Shown piece after piece: positions 1-6,721 of a DNA stretch of 8,864 bases. Both the position numbers and the translations under genes were made by a program. The DNA lies in contig CAJARE010000047.1 in NCBI GenBank assembly GCA_903944255.1, positions 1-8,864 on the forward strand. The letters run 5' to 3'. Origin of the DNA: an uncultured beta proteobacterium (GTDB lineage: Bacteria > Pseudomonadota > Gammaproteobacteria > Burkholderiales > Burkholderiaceae). Position 1 is the stretch's first letter. Every line of letters begins with the position of its first letter. The notes beneath the pieces were generated by a model, which was not told the origin of the DNA, ran no database searches, and saw only the letters and a list, made by a program, of their open reading frames with translations.

Positions 1-482
1 CTCGCTCTAATCGTAATTGGTTTGCAGCAGTACAGACTGAAAAGAAAATGATGTTCATTCTCTTGACTGTGATTATTGCTGTGGCTGCATTCAATTTAGG
101 CTCTACATTAGTTATGACTGAGAATGAAAAACAAGCCGATATTGCTATTCTTCGAACCATGGGTGCAAGTCCAGGTTTAATTCAGAGAATCTTTTTGATC
201 CAAGGAATATCCATTGGCTTGCTAGGTTCCTTAGCTGGGGTCGGTTTAGGTTTGTTAATTGCTTTGAACATTGACGTGATTGTTCCTGCGATTGAAGCTA
301 TTTTTAGAGTACGTTTCTTACCCCGCGAGGTTTATTTCATTAGCGAACTTCCTTCAGACGTGAGATTGTCAGATGTACTCACAGTAGGATTGATGGCCTT
401 TGGCCTCTCAATATTGGCAACCCTTTATCCAAGCCGACGCGCTGCAAAGGTACAACCAGCGGAGGCGCTGCGCTATGAGTAA
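1..482 (+). CDS. lolC: Lipoprotein-releasing ABC transporter permease LolC/LolE family, C-terminal part
   Basis: The gene enters from the left edge; the first complete codon is at base 3 and 159 residues are visible before the TAA stop. This is the inner-membrane subunit that, with LolD, extracts mature lipoproteins from the inner membrane and passes them to the periplasmic carrier LolA. The visible part is the FtsX-like domain at the C-terminus: a Trp-Phe-x-Ala-Val-Gln-Thr-Glu-Lys stretch, then a hydrophobic segment, the family-typical EKQADIAILRTMGAS cytoplasmic loop that contacts the ATPase, two further hydrophobic segments, and the end signature LYPSRRAAKVQPAEALRYE. LolC and LolE are close paralogues and this fragment cannot separate them; species with one permease have a LolC/E hybrid (LolF). 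The overlap with lolD supports the Lol assignment over other FtsX-type exporters. The start and promoter lie outside the window. Confidence 0.9.
   Translation, partial: RSNRNWFAAVQTEKKMMFILLTVIIAVAAFNLGSTLVMTENEKQADIAILRTMGASPGLIQRIFLIQGISIGLLGSLAGVGLGLLIALNIDVIVPAIEAIFRVRFLPREVYFISELPSDVRLSDVLTVGLMAFGLSILATLYPSRRAAKVQPAEALRYE
461..465 (+). promoter_or_regulatory. Ribosome-binding site deciding the lolD start
   Basis: GGAGG lies inside the last codons of the permease gene, 9 bases before the ATG at 475. It supports that ATG as the lolD start, rather than an in-frame ATG further upstream at 400. Confidence 0.75.
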
Positions 483-1164
483 TCAAGCAGTCTTAGTAGC
501 AAGAGGCTTAGCTAAAACCTATGGACAGGGCCCAACTGCGGTCGAGGTTCTGAAATCGATTGATTTGGATGTCCTGCCCTCTGAAAAAGTCGCGATTGTG
601 GGCTCTTCTGGCTCTGGTAAAAGTACCTTGCTGCATCTGCTTGGTGGCTTAGATAGTCCCAGTTCTGGATCTGTGACATTAGCCGGCTCTAATTTGAATC
701 ATTTATCGGTCAAGAAGTTAGATCAACTTCGTAATCACAGCCTTGGGTTTATCTACCAGTTTCATCATCTCTTAGATGAATTTAGTGCTGCCGAGAACGT
801 GGCCTTACCTCTGCGTATCCGAGGATTAAGTAATGACGAGTCCATGGAGCGCGCTAGCAAGATGCTCAAAGCAGTTGGTTTGGCAGCTCGAGAGTTGCAT
901 ACCCCAGGTGAGCTTTCCGGGGGTGAACGTCAAAGGGTTGCTGTTGCTAGAGCCTTGGTGGGTAATCCTACATGCGTATTGGCGGATGAGCCTACTGGCA
1001 ATTTAGATACCGAGACCGCTGACGGCGTATTTGACTTGATGTTAGATATCGCTCGTGAACAGGGTACTGCCTTTGTCATTGTTACTCATGATTCTCTGCG
1101 TGCTAAACGTTGTGATCGCATTTTGCATTTGGAGCGCGGAGTATTAAATCTATTTCCCCAATGA
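475..1164 (+). CDS. lolD: Lipoprotein-releasing system ATP-binding protein LolD
   Basis: A 229-residue ABC ATPase, the usual LolD length. It powers lipoprotein release by the LolC/E permease encoded just upstream and sits on the cytoplasmic face of the inner membrane. All nucleotide-binding motifs are intact: Walker A GSSGSGKST at 43-51, the Q-loop in YQFHHLL (Gln95), signature LSGGERQR from 147, Walker B CVLADEP at 167-173 followed by TGNLD, and the H-loop histidine at 205. The YQFHHLLDEFSAAENVALPL stretch after the Q-loop is characteristic of the LolD/MacB/FtsE group and matches LolD best. The start ATG overlaps the permease stop by 8 bases (ATGAGTAA) and has a good GGAGG, so the two subunits are probably translationally coupled. 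An in-frame ATG at 400 would add 25 residues lacking family character and was rejected. Confidence 0.95.
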   Translation: MSNQAVLVARGLAKTYGQGPTAVEVLKSIDLDVLPSEKVAIVGSSGSGKSTLLHLLGGLDSPSSGSVTLAGSNLNHLSVKKLDQLRNHSLGFIYQFHHLLDEFSAAENVALPLRIRGLSNDESMERASKMLKAVGLAARELHTPGELSGGERQRVAVARALVGNPTCVLADEPTGNLDTETADGVFDLMLDIAREQGTAFVIVTHDSLRAKRCDRILHLERGVLNLFPQ

Positions 1165-1175
1165 GCTGCTGATTA

Positions 1176-2021
1176 ATGCATCCTATTTGGATTGATACAC
1201 ATTGCCATCTAGATGCGCCGGAGTTCGCTGCTAATTTTCCTGCAGTCATCGATGATGCTTTACAGAATAATGTGCAAGCCATTTTGTTGCCAGCTGTAAG
1301 AGCAGCAGATTGCCAGCAAGTAAGGGCAATGGCAAATCAGTATGGATCGCAATTACCCGGATTGGTCTATACCTTAGGTATTCATCCCTTATATACCAAT
1401 CAAGCTCAAAAGAGTGATGTGCAAGTGATTGAACAACAGATTAGTCAATCATTGCTAGATCCACGTTTTGTTGGAATCGGTGAGATCGGTCTAGATTATT
1501 TCGTTGAGCATTTAGATCTTCGTTGTCAAGACTATTTCTTTAATGCCCAATTGGATTTAGCTGAACAATTTCAGCTCCCAGTGATTTTGCATGTTCGTCG
1601 TTCGCAAGACGTTATCCTAAAAGCATTACGTCGCCGAAAAATTCCTGGTGGAATTGCCCATGCATTTAATGGCAGTATGCAGCAAGCAGAGCAATTTATT
1701 GGCTTAGGATTTAAGTTGGGATTTGGTGGAGCGGCTACTTACGAGCGTGCATTACAAATACGTCGATTACTAAAAGAACTTCCGCTCGATAGTATCGTCA
1801 CTGAAACGGATGCACCCGATATTCCTCCGGCATGGTTAAGGGCTGAGGGAATAGCTTTTAATGAGTCTGCATTTTTGCCGCGTATCGCTCAAGAGTTAGC
1901 GACTATTCGGGGAATAGATAAAGCCGTTTTTGCTGATGCAGTATGGCGTAATGCCATGCAGGCATTACCGCGTTGGTCTGCGCTATGTACGACTAGCTCA
2001 ACTTTTCCAATCATTTCTTAA
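1176..2021 (+). CDS. tatD: TatD family metal-dependent hydrolase / DNase
   Basis: A 281-residue TIM-barrel amidohydrolase-type protein. TatD enzymes are divalent-metal nucleases with 3'-5' exonuclease activity on DNA. The metal ligands are all visible: the N-terminal DTHCHLD with His9 and His11, Glu103 in GEIGLDY, His139 in ILHVRR, His162 in AHAFNG, and Asp212 in TETDAPD. The C-terminal NAMQALPRW matches where family members normally end; about 14 further residues form a tail without family character, so it is slightly long for the family (about 255-265). The gene begins 11 bases after the lolD stop with only a weak ribosome-binding site, consistent with reinitiation in an operon. Paralogues (TatD, YcfH, YjjV) are hard to tell apart; position after lolD and before comEC points to a YcfH-like member. 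The symbol is a family name. Confidence 0.88.
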   Translation: MHPIWIDTHCHLDAPEFAANFPAVIDDALQNNVQAILLPAVRAADCQQVRAMANQYGSQLPGLVYTLGIHPLYTNQAQKSDVQVIEQQISQSLLDPRFVGIGEIGLDYFVEHLDLRCQDYFFNAQLDLAEQFQLPVILHVRRSQDVILKALRRRKIPGGIAHAFNGSMQQAEQFIGLGFKLGFGGAATYERALQIRRLLKELPLDSIVTETDAPDIPPAWLRAEGIAFNESAFLPRIAQELATIRGIDKAVFADAVWRNAMQALPRWSALCTTSSTFPIIS

Positions 2022-2025
2022 AGTA

Positions 2026-4521
2026 GTGCGCCTAACTATTACGGCATTCATTGCCGGGGGATCACTCCTTTTCTTTTTGCCTCACATACCCCAATATTGG
2101 CTGCTAATTAGCTCGGCCTTGGCAATCTTGAGTCTTGGATTTGCGTTGACATCATCTTGTTCTCAAAAAGTGCGCCAAGTAGCAGTTGTGGCCATCGCTT
2201 TTACTGTTGGTTTTGCATGGAATGCGCATTATGCAGAAAAACGTCTTAGTAATATTCTTGTAAGCGACTTGGAAGGTCATGATTTAAGCATAGAGGGGCG
2301 AGTAGCTGCACTCCCTCAAGGTGGTGTGGATGGAGCAAAGTTTGCTTTTGCAGTAGATAAGGTGATGAAGGGTCAACAGATCATAGATCGTTTCCCAGAG
2401 AAAATTTATCTTAGTTGGCAACCAGCCTGGCGAAATCCCCAAGATATTCCAGAGATGATTCCAGGTCAGCGGTGGCGTTTAAAGACTAAGCTGAAGCAGC
2501 CATACGGAACCCTTAATCCATATACCTTTGATTTTGAACGCTGGTCTTTTCATCAAAATTTTGGAGCTAGTGGCTCGGTGAGAAGTGGGCTGTTATTGCA
2601 GGCGCAAGATATTGGACTGATGGATTTTGAACTACGAATGGAATTAGCGCGCTGGCATTTGCGTAAAAAAATTCAAAATTTACTGCCTAGTGATGCCCGT
2701 TATGTTGGGGTCATCATTGCCTTAGTGATGGGCGATCAGAATGCGATTGATCAGGAGGATTGGCGAGTATTTAATGCTACAGGTATTGGCCATCTCATCT
2801 CCATATCAGGTCTACATGTCACGATGCTTGCTGGAGTTGGAGCATTGTTAGCTAGTTTTATGTGGCGCCGTCATTATTTGCCCTTATTGATACCAGTCAG
2901 TAAGGTTGCAGCAATAGCTGGGTTTTTGACGGCTTTTATTTATGCTTGGCTGGCCGGGTTTCAGATACCGGCTCAGAGAACTATGTTCATGGTAGGAGTG
3001 GTCAGCTTTGCATTGTGGGCTGGCAGGAATCCTAGATCTTTTGATATTTGGTGGTGGGCACTATTCATTGTCTTATTGGTTGATCCAATGGCACCTTATA
3101 CACCTGGATTTTGGTTGTCTTTTGGTGCAGTAGCAGCCATTTTGTATTCGATGGAAAATTCGGCGGGCTTATTGGGTGTTCCCACTGGAAAAGAGTTTGA
3201 AGTGCATTGGACTGATAGGGCTGTTAAAGCCTTACATGAGGCATTTCGCGTTCAAACAGTTGTTACGCTTGCATTATTGCCTTTCACGTTGTATTGGTTC
3301 TACCAAGTGTCAATAGTTTCACCATTGGCGAATGCTTTTGCTATTCCAGCGGTGAGTTATGTCGTTACACCTTTGGCTATTGCTGGAGCACTACTGCCAG
3401 ATTTTGTTGGGCGTTGGCTCTTACTAGGTGCACATTTCTCCATGGAATATCTGGCGCAATTACTCCATTGGATGGCAAATTGGAAATGGTCAGTGATTTG
3501 GCATCAGCAACCTAGCTGGTGGGCATTACTACTTTCTGGTATCGGAATCGTGTATGCCATTAAACCTGGAAGTCTCTCTGAAAATTGGCGCTCAAGGATT
3601 GCTGCACTTTGTTTCCTCCTCCCCTTATTTATTCGCTTTGATAATGGAGCGATTGGGTTAGGGCAATTTAATGCAACTGTTTTTGATGTTGGGCAAGGTA
3701 CAGCCGTATTAATAGAGACAGCCTCAAAAAAATTACTGTATGACACTGGGCCCATTCAGGGCAAGAAGAATGATGCTGGCCAGAGAATCCTATTGCCCTA
3801 TTTGCAAGGCAGGGGAATTCATCAGATTGATCGTATGGTGATTAGCCATAGTGATAGCGATCATGTTGGAGGAGCCAATACGCTTTTAAAGCATATCGAA
3901 TTTTCCTCAATGATGGGCTCTCTACCAAGCACTAATCCTTTACTAGAAAATCTTCAGACTAAGAAAATCCCCAGCATTCCATGTCGTTATGGGCAACAGT
4001 GGATCTGGGATGAGGTTGAGTTTTATATCTGGCACCCACATGAGCACTCTCTTTTTGAGAGGGAGTATTCGAGAAAACCCAACGAAATGAGTTGTGTTCT
4101 AGAGGTGCGCAATAAAAATACTTCATTTTGGTTAACGGGCGATGTGGAAAAACAAGGAGAAGCAGAAATCGTAGATCGTCTGACGCAGATCATGCTTGCA
4201 CAGATTGGTGATAGAGAGCTTATTTTTATGGCGCCTCACCATGGCAGCAAAACTTCCTCTTCTGAACCTTTATTAAAAAGACTCATGCCAGATTATGCAT
4301 TTGCCCAGAATGCTTATCGCAACCGCTATGGTCATCCTCATCCAAAAGTTGTAGAGCGTTATCAGTCCTTGCAAATACCTTTTTTACAAACCCCCAAAAC
4401 AGGCGCTCAGATTTGGAGGCTTGGAAAAGATCAAGGGGGGCTTCAGATATTTTGGAGGGATCACAGTCGTCGCCTATGGCATAGGGGGAAAGCTCAGCCC
4501 TCAAAAGCAAAAAGCCCTTAA
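2026..4521 (+). CDS. comEC: DNA internalization competence protein ComEC/Rec2
   Basis: Inner-membrane channel that brings single-stranded DNA into the cytoplasm during natural transformation. With the GTG start at 2026 it has 831 residues. Order: hydrophobic N-terminal helices (about 5-66), a soluble DUF4131/OB-like region (about 80-195), a long polytopic competence domain (about 225-535) with the conserved ISISGLHV at 258-265, then a metallo-beta-lactamase-like domain. That domain shows VFDVGQG at 552-558, DTG at 573-575, SHSDSDHVGG from 607, TGDVE at 704-708, APHHGS at 736-741 and RYGHPHP at 767-773, so the metal-site motifs look intact. The frame stays open upstream to TTG 1930, ATG 1936 and ATG 1951, all inside tatD and without a good ribosome-binding site. 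GTG 2026, 4 bases after the tatD stop, gives the familiar MRLTxxAFxAG start but also lacks a clear ribosome-binding site, so coupling to tatD is likely. The last codons double as a terminator for the opposite-strand tRNA. Confidence 0.93.
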   Translation: MRLTITAFIAGGSLLFFLPHIPQYWLLISSALAILSLGFALTSSCSQKVRQVAVVAIAFTVGFAWNAHYAEKRLSNILVSDLEGHDLSIEGRVAALPQGGVDGAKFAFAVDKVMKGQQIIDRFPEKIYLSWQPAWRNPQDIPEMIPGQRWRLKTKLKQPYGTLNPYTFDFERWSFHQNFGASGSVRSGLLLQAQDIGLMDFELRMELARWHLRKKIQNLLPSDARYVGVIIALVMGDQNAIDQEDWRVFNATGIGHLISISGLHVTMLAGVGALLASFMWRRHYLPLLIPVSKVAAIAGFLTAFIYAWLAGFQIPAQRTMFMVGVVSFALWAGRNPRSFDIWWWALFIVLLVDPMAPYTPGFWLSFGAVAAILYSMENSAGLLGVPTGKEFEVHWTDRAVKALHEAFRVQTVVTLALLPFTLYWFYQVSIVSPLANAFAIPAVSYVVTPLAIAGALLPDFVGRWLLLGAHFSMEYLAQLLHWMANWKWSVIWHQQPSWWALLLSGIGIVYAIKPGSLSENWRSRIAALCFLLPLFIRFDNGAIGLGQFNATVFDVGQGTAVLIETASKKLLYDTGPIQGKKNDAGQRILLPYLQGRGIHQIDRMVISHSDSDHVGGANTLLKHIEFSSMMGSLPSTNPLLENLQTKKIPSIPCRYGQQWIWDEVEFYIWHPHEHSLFEREYSRKPNEMSCVLEVRNKNTSFWLTGDVEKQGEAEIVDRLTQIMLAQIGDRELIFMAPHHGSKTSSSEPLLKRLMPDYAFAQNAYRNRYGHPHPKVVERYQSLQIPFLQTPKTGAQIWRLGKDQGGLQIFWRDHSRRLWHRGKAQPSKAKSP

Positions 4522-4534
4522 AAATTAAGGGCTT
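4503..4534 (-). terminator. Intrinsic terminator of the tRNA-fMet gene
   Basis: AAGCCCTTA at 4512-4520 is perfectly complementary to TAAGGGCTT at 4526-4534, giving a 9-10 bp stem with a 3-5 base loop. Read on the minus strand, the stem is followed by TTTTT, GC and TTTT, a proper U-tract. On the plus strand no T-run follows, so it points against comEC. It begins 13 bases beyond the tRNA 3' end. The U-tract and one stem arm lie within the last codons and stop of comEC. Confidence 0.85.
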
Positions 4535-4547
4535 AGTACTGAGTTAC

Positions 4548-4624
<77 letters not shown>

Positions 4625-4636
4625 TCTGAAGCTAAG

Positions 4637-4666
4637 ATTCTAGCATTTTTTGAGGGGTCTTGTCGA
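4637..4666 (-). promoter_or_regulatory. Probable sigma-70 promoter of tRNA-fMet
   Basis: On the minus strand, TCGACA (4666-4661) is followed by 18 bases and then TAGAAT (4642-4637), each one mismatch from consensus, with TG one base before the -10 (extended -10 form). Transcription would start about 5-7 bases before the mature tRNA 5' end at 4624, a short leader typical of tRNA genes. Supported by sequence and position only. Confidence 0.65.
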
Positions 4667-4710
4667 GGTAAACCTTGAAAAGAAGTGTAAAAAAGCGCAT
4701 TTTGTAAGGT

Positions 4711-4739
4711 TTGAAGAGCATTAGGGCAGCCCTTATAAG
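4711..4739 (+). promoter_or_regulatory. Candidate kup promoter
   Basis: TTGAAG (4711-4716) and TATAAG (4734-4739) are separated by exactly 17 bases, close to sigma-70 consensus. The start would be near 4746, leaving about 35 bases of leader before the kup ATG. The -10 lies inside the palindrome CCTTATAAGG. A competing reading uses TAAGGAG as a ribosome-binding site for a leader frame, which would need an upstream promoter; a weaker candidate there is TTGAAA (4675-4680) with CATTTT (4698-4703). Confidence 0.45.
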
Positions 4740-4773
4740 GAGTAACATATTGCCACGCAACAACCTCATAAGG
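4731..4773 (+). repeat. Pair of near-identical palindromic decamers in the kup leader
   Basis: CCTTATAAGG (4731-4740, perfect palindrome) and CCTCATAAGG (4764-4773) differ by one base and start 33 bases apart, about three helical turns. The second sits in the longer inverted repeat AACCT-CATA-AGGTT (4762-4775). One covers the candidate -10, the other the kup ribosome-binding site. They could be a repressor operator pair or a coincidence of AT-rich leader sequence; no regulator is recognised. Confidence 0.4.
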
Positions 4774-4783
4774 TTCTGAGATG
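4737..4783 (+). promoter_or_regulatory. Candidate leader-peptide frame and hairpin controlling kup translation
   Basis: AAGGAG (4737-4742) is followed 7 bases later by TTG at 4750, opening a 9-codon frame (MPRNNLIRF) that stops with TGA at 4777-4779, one base before the kup ATG. The last codons, including the usually rare ATA and AGG, run through the inverted repeat AACCT-CATA-AGGTT (4762-4775), whose right arm holds the kup AAGG ribosome-binding site (4770-4773, 7 bases from the ATG). Translating ribosomes would open the hairpin and terminate beside the kup start. The layout is seen directly; expression and a regulatory role are inference. Confidence 0.3.
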
Positions 4784-6721
4784 TCGATTAGTAATCCTGA
4801 ATTTTCAAGCTCCACGCTTTTAAAGCCTGTACAGGTTCATGGATCTGGTGGAGAGCATAAAAAAAGTCTTGGAGTGATGATGTTGGCCGCTATTGGTGTG
4901 GTCTTTGGTGACATTGGAACAAGCCCGCTTTATGCGCTAAAAGAATGCTTTGACGCTAAACATGGTATTGCTTATACGCCCGAAGCACTTTTTGGTGTGA
5001 TCTCAATGATGATCTGGGCATTGATCTTAGTTGTGACCGTTAAATATGTATTGTTTGTGATGCGCGCTGACAATAAGGGAGAGGGCGGAGTGCTCTCACT
5101 GATGGCATTAGCGCTACGCTCATTTGATAACAAATCAAAAAGCTATTACTTTTTCATGATTATTGGCATGCTGGGGGCTTGCATGCTCATTGGTGAGTCC
5201 GTCATCACACCTGCAATTTCAGTTTTATCAGCAGTTGAGGGAATTAATATTGCTGCGCCTGGATTAAGCAAATACATTATTCCTATTTCACTAGGGATCC
5301 TAGTGGCCTTATTTGCGATTCAAAAATATGGCACTGCTGCCGTTGGCAATTTGTTTGGCCCCATTACCCTTGTATGGTTCTTAACGCTCGCTGCATTAGG
5401 AATCTGGAATATTGGTGATGCACCGCAGATCATATCGGCCTTCAATCCCTGGTATGCCATCACCTTTATTTCGCAACATCCCACAACTGCTTACATCGTC
5501 ATGGGGGCGGTAGTATTGGTAGTTACTGGAGTAGAGGCGCTCTACTTGGATATGGGGCATTTTGGTCGTAATCCAGTTCGCTATGCCTGGCTTTTAGTTG
5601 TGTTGCCAAGTTTGCTCATTAATTATCTTGGCCAGGGCGCTTTGCTACTTTCAAATCCAGAAGCCATTAAAAATCCGTTTTATCTAATGGTTCCCGATTG
5701 GGCGCTATGGCCTACTGTTGGTTTGGCAACAGCTGCTACTGTGATTGCATCTCAAGCCGTGATCTCGGGCACTTACTCCTTGGTAAGCCAAGCAATCCTA
5801 TTGGGCTTTTTACCCCGCATGAAGATTATGTTTACCTCAGATTCTGAACAAGGCCAAATCTATATTCCTCTTGTGAATTGGGCCTTGCTATTTATGGTGG
5901 TAGTCACCATCGTTGAATTTAGAGAATCGGTTAATTTAGCAGCAGCTTACGGTATTTCAGTAACGTCCACTATGTTGATCACTACCATTTTGCTTGCAGT
6001 AGTCATGCTGAGAGAATGGAAGATGAATGTAGTTTTGGTGACTTTAATTACAGCTACTTTTTTCTTGGTTGATTTGGCTTTCTGGAGTGCTAACCTGATT
6101 AAGATTGAACATGGTGGTTGGTATCCTTTAGCGCTTGGCTTGATTTGTTTTACCTGTTTAATTACCTGGTATCGCGGACGTCAGATTTTGCGTAAACGAG
6201 CTATTGAAGGGGGTATTAAGCTGGGTAGCTTTATTGAGGGCTTATTGGCACACCCACCCTATCGCGCTGAGGGAACAGCTGTCTTTTTAACCGCTCATGT
6301 TGACTATTTGCCAGTGTCTTTCTTGCATAACCTCAAACATAATCACGTCCTTCATGAAAGAGTCTTTTTCTTAAAGGTGAGTATTTGGGATGTGCCCTAT
6401 GTAAACGATGACGAGCGCATTACCCTTAAAGATTTGGGTGGCAATATCTACGTTGTTAGAGCGATTTATGGTTTTAAAGAAACCCCAGATATGGCTTCCA
6501 TCATTCATCTGATTGAGCATCATTTCAAGATGCACTTTGACATGATGAATACCTCTTTCTTCTTGTCCCGCGATACGATCGTCCCATCTCCAACTCCAGG
6601 TATGGCTCTGTGGCGTGAGCGCTTGTTTTGTTGGATGTATCAAAACGCAGGTCGTCAGTCTGACTTCTTTAATATTCCAGCCAATCGCTTGGTTGAACTT
6701 GGTGCCAAGGTGGAAATTTGA
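4781..6721 (+). CDS. kup: Low-affinity potassium uptake transporter Kup (KUP/HAK/KT family)
   Basis: A 646-residue inner-membrane K+/H+ symporter-type protein, near the usual bacterial length (E. coli Kup is 622). The family signature GDIGTSPLYALKE starts at residue 43 in the first membrane helix; RADNKGEGG at 95-103, GxSVITPAISVLSAVEG from about 138, GVEALYLDMGHFGRNP from 250, and HGGWYPL at 444-450 follow. About twelve hydrophobic segments fill residues 30-465. The C-terminal cytoplasmic domain (about 480-646) has the usual GTAVFLT (498-504), HNLKHNHVLHERVFF (516-530), FFLSRD (593-598) and FFNIPANRLVELG (629-641). ATG 4781 is the first start after an in-frame stop at 4769, with AAGG 7 bases upstream partly hidden in a small hairpin. 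The gene starts a new unit after the tRNA region and its end overlaps the next gene by 4 bases. Confidence 0.96.
   Translation: MSISNPEFSSSTLLKPVQVHGSGGEHKKSLGVMMLAAIGVVFGDIGTSPLYALKECFDAKHGIAYTPEALFGVISMMIWALILVVTVKYVLFVMRADNKGEGGVLSLMALALRSFDNKSKSYYFFMIIGMLGACMLIGESVITPAISVLSAVEGINIAAPGLSKYIIPISLGILVALFAIQKYGTAAVGNLFGPITLVWFLTLAALGIWNIGDAPQIISAFNPWYAITFISQHPTTAYIVMGAVVLVVTGVEALYLDMGHFGRNPVRYAWLLVVLPSLLINYLGQGALLLSNPEAIKNPFYLMVPDWALWPTVGLATAATVIASQAVISGTYSLVSQAILLGFLPRMKIMFTSDSEQGQIYIPLVNWALLFMVVVTIVEFRESVNLAAAYGISVTSTMLITTILLAVVMLREWKMNVVLVTLITATFFLVDLAFWSANLIKIEHGGWYPLALGLICFTCLITWYRGRQILRKRAIEGGIKLGSFIEGLLAHPPYRAEGTAVFLTAHVDYLPVSFLHNLKHNHVLHERVFFLKVSIWDVPYVNDDERITLKDLGGNIYVVRAIYGFKETPDMASIIHLIEHHFKMHFDMMNTSFFLSRDTIVPSPTPGMALWRERLFCWMYQNAGRQSDFFNIPANRLVELGAKVEI
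6707..6713 (+). promoter_or_regulatory. Ribosome-binding site for the TTG-started gene after kup
   Basis: AAGG (6707-6710) lies 7 bases before the TTG at 6718 and is part of AAGGTGG in the final kup codons. It makes the TTG start credible, and the TTGA overlap with the kup stop indicates coupled translation. Confidence 0.6.

Noticed and set aside
3294..3755. Short frames on both strands inside comEC
   Set aside because: They overlap the intact ComEC membrane and nuclease-like domains in other frames and have no independent support.
4631..4651. Possible forward terminator for comEC: GCTA/TAGC stem followed by TTTTTT
   Set aside because: The stem is only 4 bp with a 6-base loop, too weak to be convincing, and the region is better explained as the tRNA promoter.
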